Positions 15,339 to 24,618 of a DNA stretch of 41,604 bases are shown here, one piece after another. Source of the DNA: Ignavibacteriota bacterium (lineage in GTDB: Bacteria; Bacteroidota; Ignavibacteria; UBA10030). The notes beneath the pieces were generated by a model. That model saw only the letters and a list, made by a program, of their open reading frames with translations, had not been told where the DNA came from and searched no databases. The stretch lies in the NCBI GenBank assembly GCA_022616555.1, contig JAKEEG010000080.1:1-41604 (forward strand), given 5' to 3'. Each line of letters starts with the position of its first letter. Within the stretch, counting starts at the first letter, position 1. Position numbers and translations under genes: made by a program.

Positions 15339-17252
15339 TTACAGTGCGAAACCGATTTTCATGAACACATTAGGAATTGTGCGAATCGTTTTCCCCTCCT
15401 CCTGTTGTGTTTCTCGCCAGCCCTGAAGCATCAGTTGATGTAATCCGTCAGCATACCATAGCAACGACACAGTGGGGCCGAATGTCTCTAACCGCCGTTC
15501 AAACGCCCGCACACCTGCCTCATACTTATACCGATCCTGAGCAAAGTATCGATACCCCACAGCCGCCTGTAGCCTCTCACCGAACCGCAGAGTGAGCTGC
15601 GGCCAGTACGACCGTTCGAGAAAATAATTCTGCGGGCGTTCTTTGAATTCCGACCACCGCAAAATTCCCCGCTCATACACGCGCACGGAACCGAGGAACT
15701 CGACACCGAGGCGCGGCGTCAATTGCAGCGCTGTTGAATCCGACCAGGACGCCTGGCGGAACGAGAAACTTCGCACGAGCGCTACCTGGTCCTCGAAATC
15801 GTACACCGTATAATTCGCAAGGACTTCGGCATAATTAACGGAACGAAACCACGACGCAGGCGTATACTCCACTCTCGGCGAGAAGCGAATAACCCGGTTC
15901 CAGTTGTTATTGGCGCTCTGCAACCGGTGCAGGTACACAAGATGATTCAACGCCGCATCCGCTGATAGCGTGACGTGCACATGCCTGCTCAACGCGTGCC
16001 GCGTTTCTATCCCGAACGCGAGCAAGAGCTCGTCACGGTCGTCTATATTGAGCGTATCGGGCGTGTCGTACCGTAAGATACTTGCTGATCCGACAAAATT
16101 CAATGTATCTTTTTCAGAAAGATACAGGGCGTTACGCGACCGGACAACCGTTTGACGTGAAATGTTTCCAAGCCGTTTCGCAGCCCGTTCCTGGTCTTGA
16201 ATTAAAGCAAGCGACGCACCGGCTTCCTCAACAACCTCATGTGTTTCCTCGCGCTCACGAAAAGCTATCTGAAACATCCCTCCAACATCCTGGTGGAGCC
16301 TAAAATGCATCTCCAACGAGCCGAAGAGCTGAAACTCATTCACCCGCGTATCCAATACCGCTCCTGAATTAAGCGAAAAGTCTTTGTACCGGAAACCGCG
16401 GTCAATGGCGCGATTGAAAACACCCCCGGATAACAAGAACTGCAACCGCTCGCTGCTGCGGTACTGAATACTATCGGCAATCTCAAGCGTTTGTGCAGAC
16501 CTGCGGAAAATGTTGTTACGCACATTGTATCGCTGCTGAATCCCTGTTTCCGCTGCTGTGTAAAACTCACGACGCTGGTTGTTGAATTTCACAGCGAGGA
16601 TATTTAACGCGTCCGGACCAAACTGCCTGCCAATATTGACGGTAAGGCTATCATCCCGCAGCTGCCGCGGATTGAGAAATGATTGCGATAAGCGTCCGTG
16701 GATATCCGCTTGAAAGCTTTCCAACTGAACGTTCGTTGCTTTCGCCCTCAGAAGGTACGCAAAGCCTGCATCTCGTTCGTTGCCCTGGGCATTATACTCA
16801 TACCCACCCAGCGCACCGGTTGAAATGCCGTCCCCCCACTGATATTCCAGTCCGGCCAATCCTTGATGCTGCGCTAATTTGCCGAGATCAAGCAAGCGAT
16901 TATCAGCCAGGGCGTTGGAATACAAATGCGCTTGCATTTTCCACCGGTCGCCAACATCTCCCTCAGCAAAGACACGCGCCAGGTACTCGTCTTGAATCGA
17001 CTGCTGTTCTGCGCGAATCAGTCTCGAACGCACACCCTGCTGCGTATTGAACCGCAAGCCGCCGAGCGTCCCGGCATAGGTTAGACCGCCATTCCACAGA
17101 AACGTATTGAGCACGCGCTCGAAACCTAAAGTTGTATATCGCAATGAATCTTGCGTTTCCACACGCGGCGGTCGGATTGCCTCTTGTGCAACAGCAGTCG
17201 ATGCGCACACAAGGAGAGCGGAGAGAGCGCCGTATGGCCAGACGCTTTTCAT
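15339..17252 (-). CDS. Putative outer-membrane beta-barrel protein, unknown function
   Basis: This 637-residue secreted protein has a signal peptide (VWPYGALSALLVCASTAVAQ, cleavage near residue 22). It continues as amphipathic, alternating segments rich in Tyr, Arg and Gln and ends with FMKIGFAL, as expected for a beta-barrel whose last strand finishes in a hydrophobic residue. Examples of strand-like stretches are MQAHLYSNALADNRLL and LTLRFGERLQAAVGYRYFAQD. I recognise no named family. Start ATG 17252 overlaps the stop of the nucleoside hydrolase gene by 4 bp (ATGA), so the two are translationally coupled. A GTG two codons earlier (17258) is possible. Its place in an operon with cytosolic enzymes is unusual. 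Confidence 0.7.
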   Translation of the reverse strand: MKSVWPYGALSALLVCASTAVAQEAIRPPRVETQDSLRYTTLGFERVLNTFLWNGGLTYAGTLGGLRFNTQQGVRSRLIRAEQQSIQDEYLARVFAEGDVGDRWKMQAHLYSNALADNRLLDLGKLAQHQGLAGLEYQWGDGISTGALGGYEYNAQGNERDAGFAYLLRAKATNVQLESFQADIHGRLSQSFLNPRQLRDDSLTVNIGRQFGPDALNILAVKFNNQRREFYTAAETGIQQRYNVRNNIFRRSAQTLEIADSIQYRSSERLQFLLSGGVFNRAIDRGFRYKDFSLNSGAVLDTRVNEFQLFGSLEMHFRLHQDVGGMFQIAFREREETHEVVEEAGASLALIQDQERAAKRLGNISRQTVVRSRNALYLSEKDTLNFVGSASILRYDTPDTLNIDDRDELLLAFGIETRHALSRHVHVTLSADAALNHLVYLHRLQSANNNWNRVIRFSPRVEYTPASWFRSVNYAEVLANYTVYDFEDQVALVRSFSFRQASWSDSTALQLTPRLGVEFLGSVRVYERGILRWSEFKERPQNYFLERSYWPQLTLRFGERLQAAVGYRYFAQDRYKYEAGVRAFERRLETFGPTVSLLWYADGLHQLMLQGWRETQQEEGKTIRTIPNVFMKIGFAL

Positions 17253-18196
17253 TTCCACAATCGCTCATGGAACAATTTGAGAAATTTTTCCCTGTTGATG
17301 CTCAACGCGACGTTGACTTTTCGGACTTTCGTCGCCCTGGGTTTACGGAAATCGGCGACGGTCATTCCACGTGTGAGCTCGCCGGATGTCTCCACCGCGA
17401 CTGAAACCGGTCTCGTGCTGACGATGGCAGGATCAATAGCAACTACTACTGCAATCGGGTCGTGTGCATATCCGCCGTTGAACCCTTCCGTCCTTTTATG
17501 ATAAGCCATGTAGAGCTTCGTGAACCGGAGTACTGCGTTAGCAACCGGGCTGGCTCTTCTCGACGCGCGATATTCAAATTCCTTGCGCATCAGAGCAATG
17601 CGCTCGGTAAGGTCGAGCGGAACAACGGTAATGGGCAAGCCTGAATTTAACACAATATGAGCCGCCTCTGGGTCAACATAATAGTTAAACTCGGCAACCG
17701 GACCCGTGTTGCCGGGCACACGAAATGCTCCACCCATTGTAACAATCGATCCAATCCCCCGGAGCGCGGCGGGGTTTTTGAGAAAGGCACGGGCGATATT
17801 TGTGAGCGGGCCCAACGCAACGATGGAGCCTTTTTTACCATGTACTTTACAGAACGAAATAATTTCCTCTATTCCATTCAGGGAAACCCGCCTTCGTGAT
17901 ACTGGGAATTTTTTGTGTAGCGTGATATTCCCTAATCCATCCTTGCCGTGCACCTCTGGCGCAGAAAAGAGTTTCCTCTTTAGCGGACGTGGTGCACCCT
18001 CGGCAACCGTAATGTTCTCCCCTGCGTGAAGGAGTTCGAGGAGCATCAGGACATTTCGTGTGCACTTGCGGACTTCAACATTCCCCGCTACGGTTGTAAT
18101 TGTTCGAACAGCCAGCTCCGGCGAACGCAAGGCGACAATCAACGCCAGTGCATCATCAACTCCAGTGTCGGTATCAATTAGGATCGGCTTAGGCAT
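17249..18196 (-). CDS. Inosine-uridine preferring nucleoside hydrolase family protein
   Basis: The 315-residue enzyme of the IUNH family hydrolyses the N-glycosidic bond of ribonucleosides to base and ribose. The calcium-binding motif DTDTGVDDALAL occupies residues 8-19. Further family blocks are VALGPLTNIARAF, GGAFRVPGNTGPVAEFNYYVDPEAAH and the C-terminal HDPIAVVVAIDP with the active-site histidine. The ATG at 18196 begins the conserved part; a TTG three codons upstream is less likely. It lies 9 bp after the epimerase stop and overlaps the following barrel gene by 4 bp. Purine or pyrimidine preference cannot be read. Confidence 0.9.
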   Translation of the reverse strand: MPKPILIDTDTGVDDALALIVALRSPELAVRTITTVAGNVEVRKCTRNVLMLLELLHAGENITVAEGAPRPLKRKLFSAPEVHGKDGLGNITLHKKFPVSRRRVSLNGIEEIISFCKVHGKKGSIVALGPLTNIARAFLKNPAALRGIGSIVTMGGAFRVPGNTGPVAEFNYYVDPEAAHIVLNSGLPITVVPLDLTERIALMRKEFEYRASRRASPVANAVLRFTKLYMAYHKRTEGFNGGYAHDPIAVVVAIDPAIVSTRPVSVAVETSGELTRGMTVADFRKPRATKVRKVNVALSINREKFLKLFHERLWK

Positions 18197-18205
18197 TATG
18201 CACAA

Positions 18206-19081
18206 TCAACCCTTAAACAATATTGGTTCTACGGTGGTGTTGAAAATATCCTCTGCGCGATACAGAGGAGTAAACCCTAAAGCGTTTCGTGCTTTTTCCG
18301 TGCTGATGAATGATTGCGCTCCACGAAAGCTATCAGCGATCTTCCGGGTTTCGGGGTAATACTCTTGCGCCAACACTCGACTTTCCTTTCCTGTCCAATT
18401 CTCGTCAGCCGAGATAAAGAATGAATCATGGCCAGACAATTGATGTGTCTGCTGAATCGCGAGCCGAACCGCCTGCACGACATCAGATACATGAACAAAC
18501 GCCCACAGATTTTTGTGCCACTTTGTATAGTCTTCAACAAGCTGCCGATAGAAGGCCTTTTCCTCGGGCACCCATATCCACGGAGCGCGCAGGCAAATCG
18601 TTTGCATGCCAGTTTTTCGAGTTACACCTTCACACAGGAGTTCCCCGGCGACTTTACTTAATCCGTATGCATCCTGCGGCCGAAGTGGGTGCGTTTCATC
18701 AACCGGAAGAAATTCAGGCCAATGGCGCTGTGCATAAAAAGCGAAGCCGAGCGTTGATTCGCTGGACATAAATATAACTTGCTGCACCCCATTCCGAGCC
18801 GACGCTTCCAACACATTAAATGTGCCGAGAGTATTGACACGAAATACTTGTTCCGGAGGGTCGTTAAGAGGATGCGGAATTCCAGCTAAATGTACAACGA
18901 CATCGAAACCTTTGATGAGTGGAACAAGCGCAGGAAGGTCCAATACATCGACCCTGTGCAACGGTATATCGGACCGATGCAACGCCTTAATATCCACAAC
19001 CTCAACTAAATACACTTCGGCAAGCCCGTTAACGACGTATCTCCCAACCAATCCGCTGCCGCCAGTGACGAGCACCCTCAT
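18206..19081 (-). CDS. NAD-dependent epimerase/dehydratase
   Basis: The 291-residue extended short-chain dehydrogenase has TGGSGLVG (residues 6-13) for NAD(P) binding, Asp30 at the end of the second strand favouring NAD, VHLAGIPHP, the Ser107 region (FMSSES) and the catalytic Tyr139-xxx-Lys143 (YGLSK). It likely acts on a nucleotide-activated sugar or a related substrate, perhaps a uronate dehydrogenase-like enzyme, but specificity is open. Its ATG follows the TAA of the preceding metallo-beta-lactamase gene without a single spacer base, so translation is coupled. Confidence 0.88.
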   Translation of the reverse strand: MRVLVTGGSGLVGRYVVNGLAEVYLVEVVDIKALHRSDIPLHRVDVLDLPALVPLIKGFDVVVHLAGIPHPLNDPPEQVFRVNTLGTFNVLEASARNGVQQVIFMSSESTLGFAFYAQRHWPEFLPVDETHPLRPQDAYGLSKVAGELLCEGVTRKTGMQTICLRAPWIWVPEEKAFYRQLVEDYTKWHKNLWAFVHVSDVVQAVRLAIQQTHQLSGHDSFFISADENWTGKESRVLAQEYYPETRKIADSFRGAQSFISTEKARNALGFTPLYRAEDIFNTTVEPILFKG

Positions 19082-20476
19082 TTATAATTCAGCCTCCTCT
19101 CCACGCTGGGGAATAACGACATTCCGAAGCTCAGCTTCATTCAATTTTTGTTGAAGAATCTGTGCGCGATCCAGTTCACCGTGAACGAGGAACACATTCT
19201 TCAACCGCTTCTTATCCATAGTACCGATGTATGCCAAAAGCTCATCTTGTCCCGCGTGTGCGGAGTAGGCATTGAGCACCTGAACATCGGCTCGTAACTT
19301 GTACACATCCCCGAAAATCTTGACTTCCGGGGCTTTCTCAACCAACCGCCGTCCCAACGTATGCTCGGCTTGAAAGCCGACAATCAACACCGTATTCTTG
19401 CTATCCTCAACATTATTGGCAAGATGGTGCAGTATCCTTCCCGCTTCACACATACCCGAGGCGGAAATAATCGCGCACGGTTCTTTTTTCTCATTGAGCG
19501 CCTTGGATTCTTCGACGGAGCTGATAAACTTCAAACGTTTAAATCCAAACGGGTCTTCGTTCTGACGGAGGTATGCAACCGTTTCCGCATCGAAACATTC
19601 CTCGTGATTGCGAAAGACTTCCGTCACGTTGACTGCCAACGGACTATCGACATAAATTGGGATAGCAGGAAGCCTGCCTTCATCGAATAACTCAAAAAAT
19701 TGGTAAACAATTTCCTGTGTACGCCCGACGCTAAACGCTGGAATGATGATCTTGCCGCCCCTCTCTACGGTATTTTTAACAACCGCAAGAAATCTATCCT
19801 TCATTCCCTCACGAGACTCGTGGATACGATTGCCGTACGTACTTTCCGAAATCAACGCGTCAACGTCTCCCATTGGCTCCGGGTCTTTCAGAATTGCCAA
19901 TTTCTTTCTGCCGAGGTCTCCGGTGAAACCGAGCTTCAATGTCCGGCTACCCTCTTTGATTTCGAGGAGCGGTGCCGCCGATCCTAAAATATGCCCGGCG
20001 TCATAAAATGTTACGCGAACACCTTCGCTAATCTCCGTTGTTGTTCTGTATCGTATTGGGGAAAATCGACCGAGAGCAGCATCGACGTCTTTCATCGTAT
20101 AGAGCGGCTCAACGAGCGGCTCGTTATTTTTCTTGAGTTTCTTATTCATATACTCCACGTCGCGCTCATTAATATGAGCACTGTCGTAGAGCATGACGCC
20201 GCATAAGTCCTTGGTTGCTGGCGTGCAATAAATGGAACCCCGAAAACCGTGCCGCACCAAATTCGGCAAGTTGCCGGCGTGGTCTATGTGCGCATGCGAA
20301 AGGACAACCGCATCGATTGTGGATGGGTCGAAAGGAAAGCTGCGGTTTCGCTCAAACGCTTCAGCCCTTCTGCCCTGAAACAAACCGCAATCCAACAGTA
20401 AGCGCTTGCCGTTGACGGAAAGATAGTGCATCGAACCAGTAACAGTTCGCGCCGCCCCAAGGAATTGTAGTCTCAA
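19082..20476 (-). CDS. Beta-CASP metallo-beta-lactamase ribonuclease-like protein
   Basis: The 464-residue protein contains the metallo-beta-lactamase zinc motif HAHIDH (His61-x-His63-x-Asp65-His66), His162 (DAGHILGS) and Asp187 (TGDLGR). A beta-CASP insert follows with SESTYGNR, a C-terminal SASGMCEAGR motif, and the final histidine block (HGELDRAQ). This is the architecture of CPSF73/Ysh1-like RNA nucleases found in bacteria and archaea, so a role in RNA processing or decay is likely. The start is a TTG, since an in-frame TAA lies 9 bp upstream and the family start (MRLQFLGAARTVTGS) begins exactly there; no ribosome-binding site is evident. It is the first gene of the leftward operon. Confidence 0.9.
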   Translation of the reverse strand: MRLQFLGAARTVTGSMHYLSVNGKRLLLDCGLFQGRRAEAFERNRSFPFDPSTIDAVVLSHAHIDHAGNLPNLVRHGFRGSIYCTPATKDLCGVMLYDSAHINERDVEYMNKKLKKNNEPLVEPLYTMKDVDAALGRFSPIRYRTTTEISEGVRVTFYDAGHILGSAAPLLEIKEGSRTLKLGFTGDLGRKKLAILKDPEPMGDVDALISESTYGNRIHESREGMKDRFLAVVKNTVERGGKIIIPAFSVGRTQEIVYQFFELFDEGRLPAIPIYVDSPLAVNVTEVFRNHEECFDAETVAYLRQNEDPFGFKRLKFISSVEESKALNEKKEPCAIISASGMCEAGRILHHLANNVEDSKNTVLIVGFQAEHTLGRRLVEKAPEVKIFGDVYKLRADVQVLNAYSAHAGQDELLAYIGTMDKKRLKNVFLVHGELDRAQILQQKLNEAELRNVVIPQRGEEAEL

Positions 20477-20552
20477 GAAGGTTTATGAGCAGACGTTGGA
20501 ATAACAGCTGTTTCTAAAAAGTAGAAAGAAGAGTGTAGAAAATCAAAACAAT

Positions 20553-20591
20553 AAAACGGGCGACCGCGTAACAAGCGGGCCGCCCGTTTTT
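20553..20591 (-). terminator. Strong terminator of the 1337-residue surface protein gene
   Basis: AAAACGGGCG (20553-20562) pairs with CGCCCGTTTT (20581-20590), with an inner CCGC/GCGG pairing. On the leftward transcript the hairpin is followed by a T-rich tail (TTTTATTGTTTTGATTTT). It ends the surface-protein unit before the metallo-beta-lactamase operon. Confidence 0.88.
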
Positions 20592-20604
20592 AGCAAATGT
20601 TGTT

Positions 20605-23600
20605 TTACTTAAGCAGAAGCATCTTCTTCGCGCTACGGAACGAGCCGGAGACGAGGCGATAGTAGTACACGCCAGTCGCTGACGGGCTGCCGTCTTCGTC
20701 CGTGCTGTTCCAGATAACACGGTGCCTGCCTGCTTCGTACTCGCCAAAGACAAGCGTCTTCACCTTCGCGCCAAGCTGGTTGAATATTTCGATCGTCACC
20801 GGGGTAAAGCCAGTCGGCGAATCCGGCACCTCAAACTCAATCGTGGTATTCGGGTTGAACGGATTCGGGAAGTTCTGCTCGAGCTTGAAGCTGAGTGGAA
20901 CTGTCGTCACTGTGCCTATCTGGATCGATCCGCCCACCGCCTGGTGCACCACCTCGCCTGTGCTAATGAGGAGCTCCATCTCTTCGACGTCGTCGAGATT
21001 CTTCAGTTGCGAAGGCATTCTAAAGATGGCACCGGCGCCCGGTTCGATTGGCGTGTTATCGTTATTCGATGCAACCAGACGCACCTCGTTTCCGCTCACG
21101 TGGATCGGAATTGCCATCGCCGACGCGCGGCTGAATGTAATTGCCGCATTGCCCAGATCCGCAGGCGGCTGCGTCCTGAACTTCAGCACGATCTGAATAC
21201 CTTTCACCGGCACGTTATTCAACAACGAGAACCGCAGGCCGAAATCAGTCGGCTCGAATTCACCCTCGACTGTCGCTGTGATGCCCTGAACCTTCAGTGA
21301 AAGCGGACCACCCGTCGCCGATACGCGAACGCTCGGACCCTCGAACAATGGGGCAACACCCAACAGATGTTGTTTAATCATCTCAACGTCTAGGATGTCC
21401 ACAGTCGAATCTCTATTGACGTCAGCCTGTACTGAGTCGGTGCCCGTCAACATGGTCTTCCCGATCACATGGTCGATGACTTGCGTCAGATCGGCGATGT
21501 TAATATTGGCGTCGTTGTTCGGGTCGCCGACAATGATTTCGGTGCGCGCCACAAAGACAACCGAATCCACGCCCTGCACAAAGGCAGTGACTTGGTATTC
21601 GCCAATCTCGTTTCCAAGCGTTAGCACAGTCGCCGCTTCACCAACTACGCTCGTGATAACAGTATCCTCACTCAACGACTGACCCGTAGCGCCATTCGGG
21701 GTGTCTGTAATTGCGAAGACAACCGCCGCATTCGGCACCGTATTCTGACCGACATCCAACACCCGCACAACGAAAGCGGTATCGAGTGTTGTCAGGATTG
21801 GCTTCTCCTGGTTGTTACCGCTTACCATCACGACCGAAGCTACGTTACCCGGCAAAGCAGTAGCAGAGAATGTCACCGGGCTTCCCGTTAACCCAGATGA
21901 TGTTGCGGTCACATTGTACGGACCCACTTTATTGCCGAGTGTGAGCCGCGTAGAAGCGATACCGTTTGAATCAGTAATTGCATTCAACGCGCTGAGCTGC
22001 TGACCAGTCGCCCCAGTCGGAACAGACTGGACAGCGAATGCAACCGCTGTACCAGGCACAACGTTACCGCCGATATCTCTCACCACAACAGCAAGTGAAT
22101 CGCTCAGTTGTGTGAGAATTATTGCAGATTGGTCGTTGCCAGAAGCTTCAGCAATTGAAGCCGCAGCGCCGTGCGTGGCTGTCGCACTGAACGTCAGCGG
22201 GCTGCCCGTTAATCCGGCTGAAGCCGCGGTGACAATATACTGGCCGACTTTATTGCCGAGCGTGAGCTGTGTAGAGGCGATACCGTTGGCATTAGTGACA
22301 GCATTTTGCGTGCTGAGTTGCTGACCTGTCGTGCCCGCCGGTACACTTTGCAGAGCAAACGTAACCGCCACACCCTGAACCGGGTTACCGGTGCTGTCTC
22401 TCACAACAACCGCGAGCGAATCGGTAAGCGGCGTGAGAATAACGTTTGACTGTCCGTTACCGATCAGCTCGGTAATTGACCGCGCTTCACCGCTCGTCGC
22501 CGACGCGCTGAACATGATCGGGCTATTCTGCAATCCATCGCGCGTGGCTGAGAAGACATACTCTCCTGCCTTATCACCAAGTATCGCCTGAACTGCAGCT
22601 CTACCCTGGCTATCCGTTACAACAAACGCAGCGCTTACAGTAGAGCCGGTTGCGCCAGTCGGGACGCTCTGGACACCAAAGTTGACCGTATCGCCTGCAA
22701 TTGGGTTTCCACCTGCGCTTAACACGACGACAACCAGCGAATCAGGCAAAGGAGTGAGAACCGTGGTAGATTGGTCGTCACCCGAAACAACCTGAATGAC
22801 AGCAGCAGCCGCACCGCTTGCAGTAGCAGTAAACGTTACGGGACTGTTTGCAAGGCCGGTTGACGTTGCCGTTACGGTGTATGTGTTATTCTCTGAGCCA
22901 AGTGTGAGGATCGTCGAGGCAATGCCATTCGAATCGGTCATGACAACCGCATCGCTCAGCGACTGACCAGTTGCGCCAGAGGGCACCTGACTAATCGCAA
23001 AGTTGACTGTATGGTTCGGTACATTATTACCACCTGCGTCGTGTATTGCAACGGTAACCGGCTGTGCCAGAGGCTGGTTCACAGTTCCACTTTGATTGTT
23101 GCCGGAAACAAGCAGCATCGTAGCGGCAACGCCGTTCGTCGCCGTTGCTGTAAAGGTAACTGGGCTGCCTGAAAGCGTATCGGGCGTCGGCGTGGCAGTT
23201 ACCGCGTAATTTCCGACCTTATTACCGAGAGTCAGAATTGTCGATGCCTCACCGTTCACGTCTGTTACCACACTATCAACACTGAGTAGCTGACCCGTTG
23301 CGTTCAAGGGGGCGCCTGTAATGGCAAATTCCACAGGTACACCCGGAACCGGATCTCCGCCACTTGTCAGAACTCGGACTGTAAACGGAGCAAGCATGTT
23401 ATCCACTGTATCCTGTTGAGCGTCACCCGATACTTTTACTATTGAGCTTGCTATCAACGAGGATCCAGTTGCCGTAGCTGAGAAGCTAACCGGACTGCCA
23501 GCAAGCCCTGTAGCTGTCGCCGTGACCGTATAAGTACCGTTGAGATTACCAAGTGTCAGCGCGGTTGATACCTGGCCATCGGCATCTGTTGTCGCGTTGA

Positions 23601-24618
23601 CAACGCTCAGGTTAGTTCCTGTGGCTCCTGGCGGAAGCGACGACAAGGCAAACGTGACGTTCACGCCAGCAATCGGATTACCATACGCATCAGTCACCGT
23701 CACAACAAACGGCGCGAGTGTTGAGCCGGGGGATGCGCTTTGGCCGCCGCCTGAGGTTGAGTCTGCCTGGCTCGCAATCCACTCATACGCCGTTGAGCCC
23801 AACGGGTTTGTCACATCAGAAGCCGTCCACCTGCTTAATGCTTTGACGCCAGAGAGTGTTATTGTTTGCAATGTAGTATTAACCGTGCCGCCTTGTCTTC
23901 GCCACGTCGTTCCGCCATCGATCGAACGCCAGAGCTCCAGTGTATTTTCATCTAAGCCGTTAAGCTCGGAGCTCGCATACGCAAAGACGATATCCATATC
24001 AAGGTTTGAATTCACTTTCGGCGTTACATCGTAATATCTCAAAATCGACTGATTGCCGTTCCCGGTCGAAGCAACGCCCGAGACACGGTTCACCGTTGTT
24101 GACTCCGGAGCAGTGCCGGACCAACTCAGCGTTAAGCCCAAATTGCCATAATTTGAAGTCGTCGTTCCGCCTGAAAGGTCAATTGTTTTGCTGATGCTGC
24201 CTGAGAGATATCCATTCTCAATCAAATTGCCCATCAGATTAACCGTTGCTCCGGGTTCAACTTGTAGCGTTACTGCCGGCACGATGACGATATTCTGAAG
24301 AACAGTAAAGCTTCCTCCCGTAGTTGTTTTTGTTCCCGAACCCGTTAATTGTAAGTTTCTATATTGCGTAGCCGAAATAAGCTGGTTATCGCCAAAATAC
24401 TCAAAGATGCCGTCGACAGGCGGCAAGTTGGATGCGTTCCCTTTGACACGAATCGTGCCTAAGTTATTGATCGTCCCGCCGTTATTATTAAGGTTTTGTC
24501 CAAACCCGGAGGACGTTAGCATCATCGCGGCAAACAATAGTACACCGCTGAGCCGGCGCAACGCGCCGCCCGTCCGCAACAATGACGCTATCTGTATTAT
24601 TCGTATCAGAGCATCCAT
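20605..24618 (-). CDS. Large secreted Ig-like-repeat protein with dockerin and type IX sorting domain
   Basis: The 1337-residue protein has a signal peptide (LSGVLLFAAMMLTSSGFGQ, about residues 23-41). An N-terminal module (about 42-290) starts NLNNNGGTINNLGTIRVKGN. Seven tandem Ig-like repeats of about 106 residues follow (about 295-1030; Big_1/invasin type). Each has a PLxxxFVVxVxDxxGNPVxGVxVxFA strand pair, ATGQxLS, then xTDxxGxAST-LTLGNxxGxYxVTAT and PVTFxATA. Next are a dockerin-like pair of calcium loops (about 1029-1090: DPNNDANINIADL, DVNRDSTVDILDV), a beta-sandwich (about 1095-1245) and a C-terminal sorting domain (about 1250-1337: NFPNPFNP, IEIFNQLGAKVKTL, GVYYYRLVSG, KKMLLLK) for type IX secretion. 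It is likely an adhesive surface filament or scaffold. No ribosome-binding site is obvious. Confidence 0.88.
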   Translation of the reverse strand: MDALIRIIQIASLLRTGGALRRLSGVLLFAAMMLTSSGFGQNLNNNGGTINNLGTIRVKGNASNLPPVDGIFEYFGDNQLISATQYRNLQLTGSGTKTTTGGSFTVLQNIVIVPAVTLQVEPGATVNLMGNLIENGYLSGSISKTIDLSGGTTTSNYGNLGLTLSWSGTAPESTTVNRVSGVASTGNGNQSILRYYDVTPKVNSNLDMDIVFAYASSELNGLDENTLELWRSIDGGTTWRRQGGTVNTTLQTITLSGVKALSRWTASDVTNPLGSTAYEWIASQADSTSGGGQSASPGSTLAPFVVTVTDAYGNPIAGVNVTFALSSLPPGATGTNLSVVNATTDADGQVSTALTLGNLNGTYTVTATATGLAGSPVSFSATATGSSLIASSIVKVSGDAQQDTVDNMLAPFTVRVLTSGGDPVPGVPVEFAITGAPLNATGQLLSVDSVVTDVNGEASTILTLGNKVGNYAVTATPTPDTLSGSPVTFTATATNGVAATMLLVSGNNQSGTVNQPLAQPVTVAIHDAGGNNVPNHTVNFAISQVPSGATGQSLSDAVVMTDSNGIASTILTLGSENNTYTVTATSTGLANSPVTFTATASGAAAAVIQVVSGDDQSTTVLTPLPDSLVVVVLSAGGNPIAGDTVNFGVQSVPTGATGSTVSAAFVVTDSQGRAAVQAILGDKAGEYVFSATRDGLQNSPIMFSASATSGEARSITELIGNGQSNVILTPLTDSLAVVVRDSTGNPVQGVAVTFALQSVPAGTTGQQLSTQNAVTNANGIASTQLTLGNKVGQYIVTAASAGLTGSPLTFSATATHGAAASIAEASGNDQSAIILTQLSDSLAVVVRDIGGNVVPGTAVAFAVQSVPTGATGQQLSALNAITDSNGIASTRLTLGNKVGPYNVTATSSGLTGSPVTFSATALPGNVASVVMVSGNNQEKPILTTLDTAFVVRVLDVGQNTVPNAAVVFAITDTPNGATGQSLSEDTVITSVVGEAATVLTLGNEIGEYQVTAFVQGVDSVVFVARTEIIVGDPNNDANINIADLTQVIDHVIGKTMLTGTDSVQADVNRDSTVDILDVEMIKQHLLGVAPLFEGPSVRVSATGGPLSLKVQGITATVEGEFEPTDFGLRFSLLNNVPVKGIQIVLKFRTQPPADLGNAAITFSRASAMAIPIHVSGNEVRLVASNNDNTPIEPGAGAIFRMPSQLKNLDDVEEMELLISTGEVVHQAVGGSIQIGTVTTVPLSFKLEQNFPNPFNPNTTIEFEVPDSPTGFTPVTIEIFNQLGAKVKTLVFGEYEAGRHRVIWNSTDEDGSPSATGVYYYRLVSGSFRSAKKMLLLK

